Source: Acidobacteriota bacterium
GTDB lineage: Bacteria; Acidobacteriota; Terriglobia; Terriglobales; Acidobacteriaceae
NCBI GenBank assembly: GCA_003224835.1
Contig: QHZX01000052.1
Span: forward strand, 1-20,616
Direction: 5' to 3'
DNA length: 20,616 nucleotides
The translations under genes and the position numbers were made by a program. Each line of letters starts with the position of its first letter. Position 1 is the first letter of the stretch. A model generated the notes under the pieces. The model was not told the DNA's origin, searched no databases, and saw only the letters and a list, made by a program, of their open reading frames with translations. Shown one piece after another: positions 1-8,306 of this stretch.

Positions 1-272
1 GTGATTGCAAAACCAGCAAACTTTGATGTAAAAATTGGCCGTATTCGGTGGGATAGATAAATTCGCTGCCCGGCAACTTTTTCCATCGCGTCAGAGACAG
101 ACGCAACTTCAACGTGGCGGTAGCCGTCCAGTAACGCGGCATCAGAGTTCGCATCAGCAGGGCGCGAGAATGCGGGGGTAATTTCAAGAATCGCGATTGC
201 CGAAATCACCGCCGCCACACCGATTGTGGCAATGAAAATTCGGGATCTGACGCCATGGAAAATGTTTTTCAT
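1..272 (-). CDS. Exported RraA-family protein (aldolase/decarboxylase-like), 3' part outside window
   Basis: The first 90 codons are visible; the gene runs off the window start. The N-terminus is a Sec-type signal peptide (basic MKNIFHGVRSR, then a hydrophobic stretch to about residue 35). The mature part reads GYRHVEVASVSDAMEKV, then RIRPIFTSKFAGFAI. This matches the start of the RraA/HMG-aldolase fold (SVSDA, then the IRP-F-G-A block). Known RraA-fold proteins are 4-hydroxy-4-methyl-2-oxoglutarate aldolases, oxaloacetate decarboxylases or RNase E inhibitors; an exported copy fits an enzyme rather than an RNase regulator. The start is chosen because AAGGAG lies six bases upstream (279-284). 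It is the last visible gene of the minus-strand operon, 26 bases after the deacetylase. The catalytic region is outside the window, so the exact reaction is unknown. Confidence 0.7.
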   Translation of the reverse strand, partial: MKNIFHGVRSRIFIATIGVAAVISAIAILEITPAFSRPADANSDAALLDGYRHVEVASVSDAMEKVAGQRIYLSHRIRPIFTSKFAGFAI

Positions 273-298
273 CTCGTGCTCCTTTACGTCGCGCCTTG

Positions 299-1306
299 TT
301 AAGGCTGCGTTGGCTGGTGCGGTAGAGCGTTTGCTTTGTCGATCACCCATTGCGGAAATACCGGAGTATTTTGTGGCGGGTGGCCGCGGGTGATGGCCCA
401 GTGGTCAAGCCAGCTCGTACCCTCTTCGCCGACATACTCATCAGGCATGCTGTATGCGGGATCGCCGAGCGCATCTTGAAGTGTCACGAACTCATACCCA
501 CGCCGGTGCAGCAAATCCAACAGTTCGCCAATGTGATCTGCCTCCAACCAGTTTCCATGGATCAGTAGAATTTGCTTTGGCTCATATCCCATCAAGTTCT
601 TCGAGAACTTTTCGTAATAATCAAACACCTGGCCGGTGTAAGTAAGATACGAAGTCACTAGCTGCTGCTCGAGCGCGGTATCCGCACGATGGCGCGCGTC
701 TTCGTAAACTCCGGCATACATCCAGTCCCAGGCATCCATCGTAATGGGCGCAATGCGATAGCCGCGCTCCACGAGAAAAGCCTCGGCCTGGCGGCGAGTT
801 TGCAGGTCACGCCCGGTATCCAGATAAGGATGCCGGAAGTACCGCATCTTCATGTTGTGTTGTGCCAGCAGCATCGAAGTCACGGTCTCGCCGCGAACAA
901 CTTCTTCTTCCCACTCTTTTAGACCAACGCGGTTCAAAGACGCGTGACTGTAAGTGTGGTTGCCGAGTTCGAATCCATAGTCGAGCCACATGCTCAGCGC
1001 CTTTATCCGGTCATCGACTTCGCCAAATTTGTAGAGCTTTCGCTCGTTCACGAAGCCCACCACAGGGATTTTCCGATCGCGCAAAGTTCGCAGCAGCTTG
1101 GTCGTCATTTCAATGATTTCTGCCCCGGTCATCGAGTTTGCGCCGGCCGCCGGAAGATCATCAATAGTGATTGCGATTCCTCGCTGAGCTGGGTTCTGCG
1201 CATTCGCCGGCAGAATTGCGATGAGGAATAACATCTCAATGAAAAAATATTTTGCGAGTGTCCGCCTCATGAAACCTGCCCTGTAGTTTGTCTGAAGGCC
1301 GCTCAT
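299..1306 (-). CDS. Secreted polysaccharide deacetylase (NodB/CE4-type)
   Basis: Metal-dependent deacetylase of the NodB homology family, expected to remove N- or O-acetyl groups from a polysaccharide or cell-wall glycan outside the cytoplasm. NodB motifs appear in order: TIDD at 47-50 (catalytic and metal Asp), HTYSH at 117-121 (metal histidines), RHPYLDTGR at 158-166, a DAWDW block at 191-195, and LLIHGN at 247-252 (catalytic His). A signal peptide ends near ANAQ (residues 34-37). Two starts are possible. The first ATG overlaps the upstream stop (ATGA, 1303-1306), suggesting translational coupling. The Met at residue 13 (1270) gives a more typical signal peptide and has AGG four bases upstream. 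It lies in an operon with the glycosidase-like gene and NagB-like deaminase, which points to acetylated amino-sugar polymers. The substrate is not determined by sequence. Confidence 0.85.
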   Translation of the reverse strand: MSGLQTNYRAGFMRRTLAKYFFIEMLFLIAILPANAQNPAQRGIAITIDDLPAAGANSMTGAEIIEMTTKLLRTLRDRKIPVVGFVNERKLYKFGEVDDRIKALSMWLDYGFELGNHTYSHASLNRVGLKEWEEEVVRGETVTSMLLAQHNMKMRYFRHPYLDTGRDLQTRRQAEAFLVERGYRIAPITMDAWDWMYAGVYEDARHRADTALEQQLVTSYLTYTGQVFDYYEKFSKNLMGYEPKQILLIHGNWLEADHIGELLDLLHRRGYEFVTLQDALGDPAYSMPDEYVGEEGTSWLDHWAITRGHPPQNTPVFPQWVIDKANALPHQPTQP

Positions 1307-3513
1307 CGAGTAAGCCCCGGCGCCTTGCCCCGCAGCACAGTGATAGAAGCTTTGGGGAGGGTGAATGTAGTTTGCTGATCCGCGTTCATCGTCTTCGAAA
1401 CCGGTGGTCCATCAGGATCAGCGTGGCTGTTCGGCCCGTCATTAATCCACACATATTGCTCACTACCAAAAGTTGTGAATGTGAGAGGTCCCTCGAAAGC
1501 CGCATCACGGCTGGTTTTTGCATCGCTAAATCTGACCCTGACGGCGTGCGGCTGATTCTCATCGCGATTCACCAGCATCAATGACCAATTGCCATCCGGC
1601 CGGCGAACAGTATAAGAAGTGACCAGCACATTACCATCGCTGTCCTTGACGTCACTTGTAGAAGCGAACATGCGATGAATTCCCGACCGGTGCTGTACCC
1701 ATTCGAGATTTATCATGTGCGCCGCGTAGTAAGGCGAAGTGTAGCCCCGAATGTTGTAATTTTCGTCCGCCACGAAATTCGACCATGACGCCCAGCCCTC
1801 GCAGGTGTTGTGAATGTCCTGCGGCTGAATCGGAGAATGATAAAAGGCCGCACCGCCGCCTTCGAAGAACGATCCGACATTGTCGGCCAGCCACAGTGCC
1901 GCGAAAATCGTGGTCATCGGTCCGGTAAGCTGCGCCGCGAGATGGTTCTCGGTCACCATCAATGGCACGTTGTTCGGGACACCGTCATTACGCCAAACCT
2001 GAAGAATATGTTTCATCAGCTGCGGCTCGCTGTACAACGTCTTCCAGGTGATGTCGCAAGGCTCAAACGGATAGTGCTCAAATGAGACGAACGCCAAATC
2101 GCTAAGCCGCCCATGCGCTTTCAAGTAATCCACGAAGCGCCCCATCCACGAGGTCTTGCCCTGGGCATCCGGCCAGACCGTTATATCTTCGTTCACACCT
2201 TCAAACACCGGACCGCCTAGTTTGAGTTTGGGGTCGACTTTATGAATTGCCGTAGCCCACTGAAGATAGAGGGCCCCGTAATCCTCCGGCATCGCGTGCT
2301 TACCGTCGGGCTCTTCGCCCATTTCGATGTAACCAACGTTGTAGCCGCGCGTCTTGATGTATGCAATTTGAGCTGCCGCATCTTCGGGCGTGCCATAGAG
2401 CATTGTGACCGGCACCATTGCGGGCAAGTTGTTAGTGATTCCGCTGGTGAACAGAAGATCAAATCCGGTGTGTTGGTAACCGCCGCTATCGTTCACATCG
2501 TCGGCTGAGTGCCAGGGATCAATCGATGAAACGCAATACGTGGTGCGCTTTTCGGCCGCATCTCTCGGGATATCAATGAATGCGCCATGGGCATCAATTG
2601 TGCCCATCTGAATTTGTTGGATTGCATAACCGACGCAGTTGCGAATGTCATCGGCGCCGTGCTCATCACATGTGTTGGAGGATTGCGTCATCAGCACGCG
2701 AATATAACGCGCGGAAACTGGAGCATCGCTCAATTTCAGCGTGAGCGTGCCAGCCTTCCTATCACCGTAAGCGCCGGTAGGGAAGACTTTCCACTCACCT
2801 TTTGGTCCAGCATCGAAGTTGAGGGCATCCGTACCCGCCCAATATTCCACTTGGTATTTGGTAGCGTATGGACTCGCCCAAGCTATGCGGATGGCATTCA
2901 CCGCCTTCTCAGTTTGAAGATCGACCACGACCCATTGCGGGTGCAGCGAATCGCTCTCGCCAGTGAATTTGCTGGTCAGATAAGGGTTGCTCTTCCAATA
3001 TGTGAGGTTCGGCCCGGCTAGCGGACGGTCGCCGCTGGTCGCAAATCCCCGATGCGGGAGTGCGTACGCCAGAATGTATCGGATCGGTTCCTTAAATTCT
3101 GTGCTGCCGGTGAAATAGCCGCTCTGGTGCGCGGGATCGCTCCATCTTCCGTTTGCATTCCAGTGCCAGGCCGCCATCCGTAGCTCAGTGTTGTTGCGAT
3201 AGGTGAGCGGTCCCCACCCCGCCGAAAGTGATTCCTGAATAATGTGTGGAGTAAAAACTTTGTTGATATCAATTCGAGAAAGCACATCAACCGAGCTGCC
3301 GAGCGCGGTATCGGGGTCGAATGAATTGATTTCTTGTCCGGCGTTCACGCGAATGGTTCCGACTTGCGCAGCGGCAGCATCAACCGATGACTGCGCAATC
3401 GCTACTTTGACCGTGCAGATGAAAGCGCAGACCATCGTTGCGCCGGCAAGGAGCTTGAGCAGTTGTCGAAAGACCACCGACATGAATTGTTGTTTTTTCA
3501 AATATTCTTTCAT
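1303..3513 (-). CDS. Secreted discoidin-domain glycoside hydrolase-like protein, intact copy
   Basis: A 736-residue exported protein. Signal peptide is about residues 1-41 (second Met at 11 is an alternative start; neither has a clear Shine-Dalgarno). Residues 170-305 resemble an F5/8 type C (discoidin) carbohydrate-binding domain: the HPQWVVVDL strand, VNAIRIAW and YIRVLMTQSS. Residues 350-610 look like a TIM-barrel glycosidase of the clan A type. IEMGEEPDG has E401 before Pro, resembling the acid/base Glu of NEP motifs, and MVTENHL has E522 as candidate nucleophile after a beta strand. A beta-sandwich tail follows (residues 615-730). The GH family is not assigned. It is 32 bases after the NagB-like gene and overlaps the deacetylase by four, so the three are probably co-translated. 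A broken paralogue is encoded head-to-head at 4415-6539. Function inferred: cleavage of a complex, possibly amino-sugar, glycan. Confidence 0.7.
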   Translation of the reverse strand: MKEYLKKQQFMSVVFRQLLKLLAGATMVCAFICTVKVAIAQSSVDAAAAQVGTIRVNAGQEINSFDPDTALGSSVDVLSRIDINKVFTPHIIQESLSAGWGPLTYRNNTELRMAAWHWNANGRWSDPAHQSGYFTGSTEFKEPIRYILAYALPHRGFATSGDRPLAGPNLTYWKSNPYLTSKFTGESDSLHPQWVVVDLQTEKAVNAIRIAWASPYATKYQVEYWAGTDALNFDAGPKGEWKVFPTGAYGDRKAGTLTLKLSDAPVSARYIRVLMTQSSNTCDEHGADDIRNCVGYAIQQIQMGTIDAHGAFIDIPRDAAEKRTTYCVSSIDPWHSADDVNDSGGYQHTGFDLLFTSGITNNLPAMVPVTMLYGTPEDAAAQIAYIKTRGYNVGYIEMGEEPDGKHAMPEDYGALYLQWATAIHKVDPKLKLGGPVFEGVNEDITVWPDAQGKTSWMGRFVDYLKAHGRLSDLAFVSFEHYPFEPCDITWKTLYSEPQLMKHILQVWRNDGVPNNVPLMVTENHLAAQLTGPMTTIFAALWLADNVGSFFEGGGAAFYHSPIQPQDIHNTCEGWASWSNFVADENYNIRGYTSPYYAAHMINLEWVQHRSGIHRMFASTSDVKDSDGNVLVTSYTVRRPDGNWSLMLVNRDENQPHAVRVRFSDAKTSRDAAFEGPLTFTTFGSEQYVWINDGPNSHADPDGPPVSKTMNADQQTTFTLPKASITVLRGKAPGLTR

Positions 3514-3545
3514 TAGGCTGTATTTACGTTGCGCAAAGTATTCCG

Positions 3546-4331
3546 TTAACGGCTGACCGCTGCTGCCAGATCGTGTTCGCCCAACTCCTGCAGTGCAGGG
3601 CTCAGCATCGACGCAGAATTTCTGTCCAGATAGACGGTTGCATTCGGATGCGTGCGCAGAATCGAAGAAGGCGCCATCGGGCTAATCTTTCCCTCAAAGC
3701 AGGTCTTCACCGCTCCCGCCTTTCGCTTGTCGGGCACAACCGCGAGAATTTCTTTCGCTTTTAGAATTTGACGCACCGACATCGAAAGCGCCTGCTTAGG
3801 GACTTGCGAGATGTCCGCAAACCAAGCTTCGCCGACCTGTTGCCGACGGCACGCTTCGTCAAGATTGACGACTATGTATGGATCCTCGATTTCAAAGTCC
3901 GCCGGCGGATCATTGAAAGCGATATGACCGTTCTCGCCGATGCCGAGAAATGCAACGTCAACCGGCTCAGAGGCCAGCTGTTTGCCCAGAGATCGCGCGA
4001 CGGCGGCAGGATCATCGGCATCTCCGTCGAGCAGGTGATAGTTGGTGATTCCGGTTTTCTGGATCAGTTGCTCTAGCAACATCTTCCGGAAGCTGCCAGG
4101 ATGCGTAACCGGCAAGCCGATGTATTCATCCAAATGAAAAGCTTCAACTTTACTCCACTCGATTCCTGAAGCTCTGGTCAACGCATCGAGGAATTCGTTT
4201 TGCGACGCGGCGGTAGCGGCGACGATGCGGGCGCGACCACGAACCTCAATAGCTCTTAGGATTGCTTTCGCGGCTTGTTCAGCTGCAGCCTGGCTCAACG
4301 AGCTCTTATCAGGAAAAACTTTAAGCAGCAT
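3546..4331 (-). CDS. nagB: NagB-like glucosamine-6-phosphate deaminase/isomerase
   Basis: Cytoplasmic, no signal peptide, 261 residues, a normal length. NagB converts glucosamine-6-phosphate to fructose-6-phosphate plus ammonia. Visible motifs: FHLDEYIG at 65-72, where D68 corresponds to the proton-transfer Asp (D72 of the E. coli enzyme), and GIGENGHIAFNDP at 130-142. In that block H136 matches the catalytic His, but the positions of E. coli D141 and E148 carry N134 and D141. LDEACRRQQVGE (157-168) and SSILRTHP (222-229) are typical of a NagB-like subfamily whose activity I cannot place firmly. It is first in a minus-strand operon with glycosidase, deacetylase and RraA-like genes, which supports amino-sugar use. 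It is the only clearly cytoplasmic enzyme of that operon. No strong ribosome site is seen before the ATG. Confidence 0.8.
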   Translation of the reverse strand: MLLKVFPDKSSLSQAAAEQAAKAILRAIEVRGRARIVAATAASQNEFLDALTRASGIEWSKVEAFHLDEYIGLPVTHPGSFRKMLLEQLIQKTGITNYHLLDGDADDPAAVARSLGKQLASEPVDVAFLGIGENGHIAFNDPPADFEIEDPYIVVNLDEACRRQQVGEAWFADISQVPKQALSMSVRQILKAKEILAVVPDKRKAGAVKTCFEGKISPMAPSSILRTHPNATVYLDRNSASMLSPALQELGEHDLAAAVSR

Positions 4332-4375
4332 GCAAAAGGTTCTCGGTTTAAGAATTCAGCCGATCAGAGGCGCTC

Positions 4376-4381
4376 ATTATA
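4376..4381 (-). promoter_or_regulatory. Candidate -10 box for the nagB-like operon
   Basis: On the minus strand TATAAT, preceded directly by CTG, lies 44 bases upstream of the NagB-like start, in the 83-base gap between divergent genes. No convincing -35 hexamer is seen at 16-18 bases. The same gap must also hold the promoter of the plus-strand glycosidase paralogue. Sequence-only call. Confidence 0.35.
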
Positions 4382-4414
4382 CAGAAGGAGAAACTGCGCA
4401 GGCACAAAATAAAG

Positions 4415-6539
4415 ATGGATTTTCCACGTGTAAAACGATTTAATTGCCCGATGACAACTGCGGAGCGATTCTCCGTATTATTGGCGACCTGCTGCGCTCT
4501 GAGTTCTATCGCATCGGCCCAAAGCGTACAGGTAGATGTCACACCATCTCATGTGGTAAACACCTTCCGCCCACTCTATGCACTTGGTTCGACCATCGAC
4601 CGAGTTCCCAGCAATGCTACAGACGTTTTCTTTCATCCCGATCAGATCGCACAAATTCAGCAGGCGGGATGGGGCGTAATCAGCTACCGCCAGAACACAG
4701 ATTTATTCGTGCAGGCCTGGCACTGGAATCCCAAGGGTAAATGGAGTGATCCTGCGGGCAAAGGCTACTTCGTTGGGGACGCGACTCCCAGCCACGAGAT
4801 GATTCGGCATTCCTACGGCTACTCGTTACCTCATCGGGGGTTCACTCGTAATGGCGGCACCGAATTCGATGGGTTCTCGCGGCTCGACGATGGGAATAAT
4901 GACTCTTATTGGAAAAGCAATCCTTATCTCACGAAACGATTCACCGGCGAGGACGATTCACTCCATCCTCAGTGGGTCGTGATTAGCCTTGAAAAGAGCG
5001 CACCCGTGAATGCAATTCGGATCGCCTGGGCTGAGCCCTATGCGCGGGTTTACCAGGTGCAGTATTGGGTAGGCGACGGCGACGCTATGGACGAACAGGA
5101 TAAGGGGGCATGGAAAAAGTTCGCCTCTGGGGATATTGCAACCGGCAAAGGCGGTACTGAGGCTCTCCGGCTCGGTTCAGCCGCTGTAACTACAAAGTAC
5201 GTTCGCATATTGATGACGCAGTCGTCCGATACTTGTGATAGCCATGGATCGAGCGATCCTCGCAACTGCGTCGGTTACGCAATTCGAGAACTGTATCTCG
5301 GCACGGAGTCGGATGATCGAATATTCACAGACTTGCTGCATCATTCACCCGATCAGAAGCAAACGCTGACATTATGCTCATCTGTGGATCCGTGGCACGC
5401 GCCCTCTGATCTGTACGTGGCGCCGGACCGCATGGAATCAGGCGACCAACCGGGCTTTGACCTTTTCTTTACCAGCGGAATAACCCGCGGCCTGCCGGCA
5501 ATTATTCCTGTCGCCATGCTCTACAGCACGCCCGAAGATGCGGCTGCGCAGATGTCCTACATTAAAAAGCGTGGTTATCCAGTTTCAAAAATCGAGATGG
5601 GAGAAGAGCCGGACGGCCGAGTACAAGCTTGGTGGTCCAGTTTTCGAAGGCGTGACCGAAGACATTAAAGTCTGGCCGGATGCCCAAGGCCGCACTTCCT
5701 GGCTCGGGCGCTTTCTGGATTATTTGAAGGCTCATGATCGCATTCAAGATCTCGCGTTCATGTCTTTCGAGCATTATCCATACGACGGATGCGAAACCCC
5801 GTGGAAGAACCTGTATCAGGAACCGGAACTGATCACGCACATCATGAAGGTCTGGCGTGATGATGGCCTACCGCCCGGAACTCCATTGCTCGATACCGAG
5901 ACAAACGACCACGGTGGCGAGGCAGCAGTTGATATTTTTGGCGCGTTATGGCTCGCAGATTCTTTTGCAGGATTTCTCAGTGTAGGAGGCGACTCCACGC
6001 ATTACTATCACGACCTCCCGTATTCGCCGCCGCATCCGGCTTGCGCCAATAGTTGGGGCACCTATCACATGTTTATGGTGGACGAGCATTACAAAATCAA
6101 GCAGCGCACCGCTCAGTTTTACGGGGCGCAGATGATCACTCAGGAATGGGCGCAGCCAGGCAATGCGGAACACCGGCAATTTCTTGCCTCGAGCGATGTC
6201 AGAGATTCAGAGGGAAATATTCTGGTCACAGCTTACGCACTGCAACGCCCTGATGGCCAGTGGTCGCTCATGCTCATTAACAAGGACCACGAGAGCGCGC
6301 ATGCGATAAGCATTTCGTTCCGCAATGGCGAGGAAAAGACACAATCATTCGCCGGACCAGTCGCCGTGATCACTTTCGGAAAGGCCCAGTATGAATGGCA
6401 CGCCGATAGAAAGCGTGGACATGCCGACCCCGACCATCCGCCTGCGAGATCGGCGCTCACCGCCGATCCGCACACTTTATACAACTTGCCGGCCGCATCG
6501 TTAACCGTGTTGCGCGGAAAGCTCTCAGCCGCTGAATAA
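4415..6539 (+). pseudogene. Discoidin-domain glycoside hydrolase-like paralogue, broken by an internal deletion
   Basis: Second copy of the 736-residue exported protein encoded at 1303-3513. The first frame (4415-5668) has a signal peptide ending at SIASAQ, the discoidin region with the same blocks as the intact copy, and runs to EMGEEPDG. The second frame carries on from KLGGPVFEGV at about 5625 to the stop at 6539, including DTETNDHGG, the counterpart of the nucleophile motif. Between the DG codons (5612-5617) and the KLGG codon (5625) there are 7 bases, where the intact copy has 26 codons, so about 71 bases are missing and the frame shifts. Both putative catalytic Glu residues survive but in different frames. 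The start may instead be the ATG at 4451, which gives a tidier signal peptide. It converges on the SelA-like gene with a 6-base gap. A recent mutation or assembly error is likely, because both halves are otherwise clean. Confidence 0.75.
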
Positions 6540-6545
6540 GCAGAC

Positions 6546-7742
6546 TTACGCGGAGTGCGCGCGTAACACTTTAACCAATTGCGCTGCAACGATCTGGTCT
6601 TCGCCCGGTTGCAACATAAACGAATTCATTGCCAGGCCTGGCCGCGCCTCGCCTCCGCCAATCACAACTGATGGCTGTCCGCTGCGCAACACCTGCGACG
6701 CTTGTTGCGGGGTTAGCGAAATCCGTGCGTCCCACGTGATCTGCATATGCGGAACGTGGTTGGCGATATCCGGAATAAAAAACGAAGTGCTTACGCCAGG
6801 AATTTTTGTGATCTGGCTTGAAATGTTTTGCAGGCGTTGCTGCCACTCTTTCGCCAGCACGTCGTGATCCTCATTCAGATAGAGCTCCAACGCCTTTACC
6901 ATTCCGACGATTTCTTCCTTGCCCACTTTTTGGCCGCGACCCAGCGTATCCTCGTAAGGACTGTTATTAAGCAACGCATAGTGCACCAAATCTTCGCGTC
7001 CGATCAACATCCCTGCGCACTGCGGCCCTCGAAGCGCTTTGCCACCGCTGAACGTGATCAAGTCGTAGCCCATATTGGCGTAGTCCCAAAGGTGGGAAAC
7101 AGGAGGGGTGTCAGCCGCGGCATCGTTCATGCAGGGAACGTTGTGCTGCTTGGCCAATTTCGACCACTCGTCGACTTTGATCTGCCCGGCAGCATTGGCA
7201 AAATTCGAGAAGTGCATCATGGCCGTCCGATCGTTTACGGCCTGGCGCAGCTCATCGCGAGTTTCAACCTCGATCAACTTGATCCCGGTCGATCGCAACT
7301 GGTGATCGAATGGATTGCGATGCGATTTCTGGATGATGACTTCCGACTTCATGCCGGTGAGATCGGGAAGCTGCTCGATAAACTTGGGATTGTCGCCGGT
7401 AAGAATTCCCGCGAGGCCGGACTGCATTGCCGTACGCTTGCCCGCTGCCGCCTCCAGTTCCGGGATGCTCACGAAATGTCGCGCCGCTTGCGCCATTACG
7501 GCTTCGACTTCCGGCTTAATGAGCGAACCGCCTAAGGTGGTCATTGTTCCCTCACCATTAATGACAGTGGTAACGCCCAACTCCTGGTAGGGATTTCCAG
7601 ATTGGCCGAAGCCAGTGACAGCTGATGCGGTTTCCGCTGCGGCGGGTCTGGCCGCAAAAAGCTTGCGTGGCGTGGCAAACGCTGCGGTGGCGACCGCTCC
7701 CAGAGTTCCCAGGAAGCCGCGACGGCTCGAAGTCAAATTCAT
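6546..7742 (-). CDS. Tat-exported SelA/DgaE-like PLP-dependent lyase, probably missing its PLP-phosphate loop
   Basis: Fold type I PLP enzyme of the SelA-like group, which includes D-glucosaminate-6-phosphate ammonia-lyase (DgaE). It begins with a strong Tat motif (SRRGFLG, residues 6-12) and a hydrophobic region to about residue 31, so the enzyme is predicted to be exported folded with its cofactor. Family blocks: GVTTVINGEGTMTTLGGS (56-73), IPELEAAAGKR (93-103), LPDLTGMKSEVIIQKSHRN (125-143), NDAAAD (206-211, PLP ring Asp) and FSGGKALRGPQ (231-241, Schiff-base K235). After AGKR relatives normally have roughly 18 more residues including a TSG loop that holds the PLP phosphate; here TAMQSGLAGILTG follows directly, so an in-frame loss near 7431-7436 is suspected. 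GGGAG (7749-7753) supports the start. RidA ends 16 bases upstream. Substrate probably a sugar amino acid; inferred. Confidence 0.75.
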   Translation of the reverse strand: MNLTSSRRGFLGTLGAVATAAFATPRKLFAARPAAAETASAVTGFGQSGNPYQELGVTTVINGEGTMTTLGGSLIKPEVEAVMAQAARHFVSIPELEAAAGKRTAMQSGLAGILTGDNPKFIEQLPDLTGMKSEVIIQKSHRNPFDHQLRSTGIKLIEVETRDELRQAVNDRTAMMHFSNFANAAGQIKVDEWSKLAKQHNVPCMNDAAADTPPVSHLWDYANMGYDLITFSGGKALRGPQCAGMLIGREDLVHYALLNNSPYEDTLGRGQKVGKEEIVGMVKALELYLNEDHDVLAKEWQQRLQNISSQITKIPGVSTSFFIPDIANHVPHMQITWDARISLTPQQASQVLRSGQPSVVIGGGEARPGLAMNSFMLQPGEDQIVAAQLVKVLRAHSA

Positions 7743-7758
7743 TTTGATCTCCCGAATT

Positions 7759-8268
7759 TTATTTTTTTGTTACTGCAGCAATGCAATTAATTTCTACCAG
7801 CGAATTTCCAGGAAGCGCGGCGACTGCGACCGTGGTGCGCGCCGGACCGCCGTGAGGGAAGTATGTTTTGAATACTTTATTCATGCCATCGTAGTGATCG
7901 ATTTTGGCGAGGAACACGCTCAGTTGAAGCACATCGTCCATGGTTGAGCCGGCGGCTTCGACCAGTTTCTTGATGTTGTCCATCACCTTCGTCGTGTGGG
8001 CTCCGATCTCCCACGATTCCGCCGGACCGCTATCGTGCGCGCCGACTCCAGCAATGTAAGCCACGCCGTTGTGTATCACGATTGGCATGATGAAGGAATT
8101 GCCCTCGTTGGGCTTTCCCTCTTCGTTCAATTTCTTGACGCCCATGTCTTCGTGTTTCGACGCTTTTGCGGATGAGTCCTTTGGCAGTATTGCCGCCAGC
8201 CCCAGTGCTGAAAATATCGGCGCCAGACGAACAGCAAAATTTCTGCGGGTGAATGTATCTGAAATCAT
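7759..8268 (-). CDS. Exported RidA/YjgF-family protein with Tat-like signal
   Basis: RidA proteins hydrolyse reactive enamine/imine intermediates (such as 2-aminoacrylate) released by PLP-dependent lyases. The catalytic Arg block GPARTTVAVAALPGNSLVEI (141-160) gives R144 and E159, with the same 15-residue spacing as R105 and E120 of E. coli RidA. About 45 extra N-terminal residues include TRRNFAVRL (7-15), a Tat-like twin-Arg motif, then a hydrophobic run. Ordinary RidA is about 130 residues and cytoplasmic, so this is an exported variant. AAGGAG (8273-8278) fixes the start. It lies between the PQQ dehydrogenase remnant (38 bases upstream) and the Tat-exported PLP lyase (16 bases downstream). 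The pairing suggests the RidA serves that lyase outside the cytoplasm; this is inference. Confidence 0.85.
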   Translation of the reverse strand: MISDTFTRRNFAVRLAPIFSALGLAAILPKDSSAKASKHEDMGVKKLNEEGKPNEGNSFIMPIVIHNGVAYIAGVGAHDSGPAESWEIGAHTTKVMDNIKKLVEAAGSTMDDVLQLSVFLAKIDHYDGMNKVFKTYFPHGGPARTTVAVAALPGNSLVEINCIAAVTKK

Positions 8269-8306
8269 AAAGCTCCTTCCTCACTTGAAATGAATTGCTT
8301 TAATCC

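Noticed and set aside
5612..5630. Programmed frameshift in the glycosidase paralogue
   Set aside because: A slip of one base cannot restore the roughly 71 missing bases, and no slippery heptamer with a downstream structure is evident.
6828..7535. Long plus-strand open frame of 235 codons
   Set aside because: It lies wholly antisense to the SelA-like gene, which has clear motifs; the translation shows no family signature and no ribosome site.
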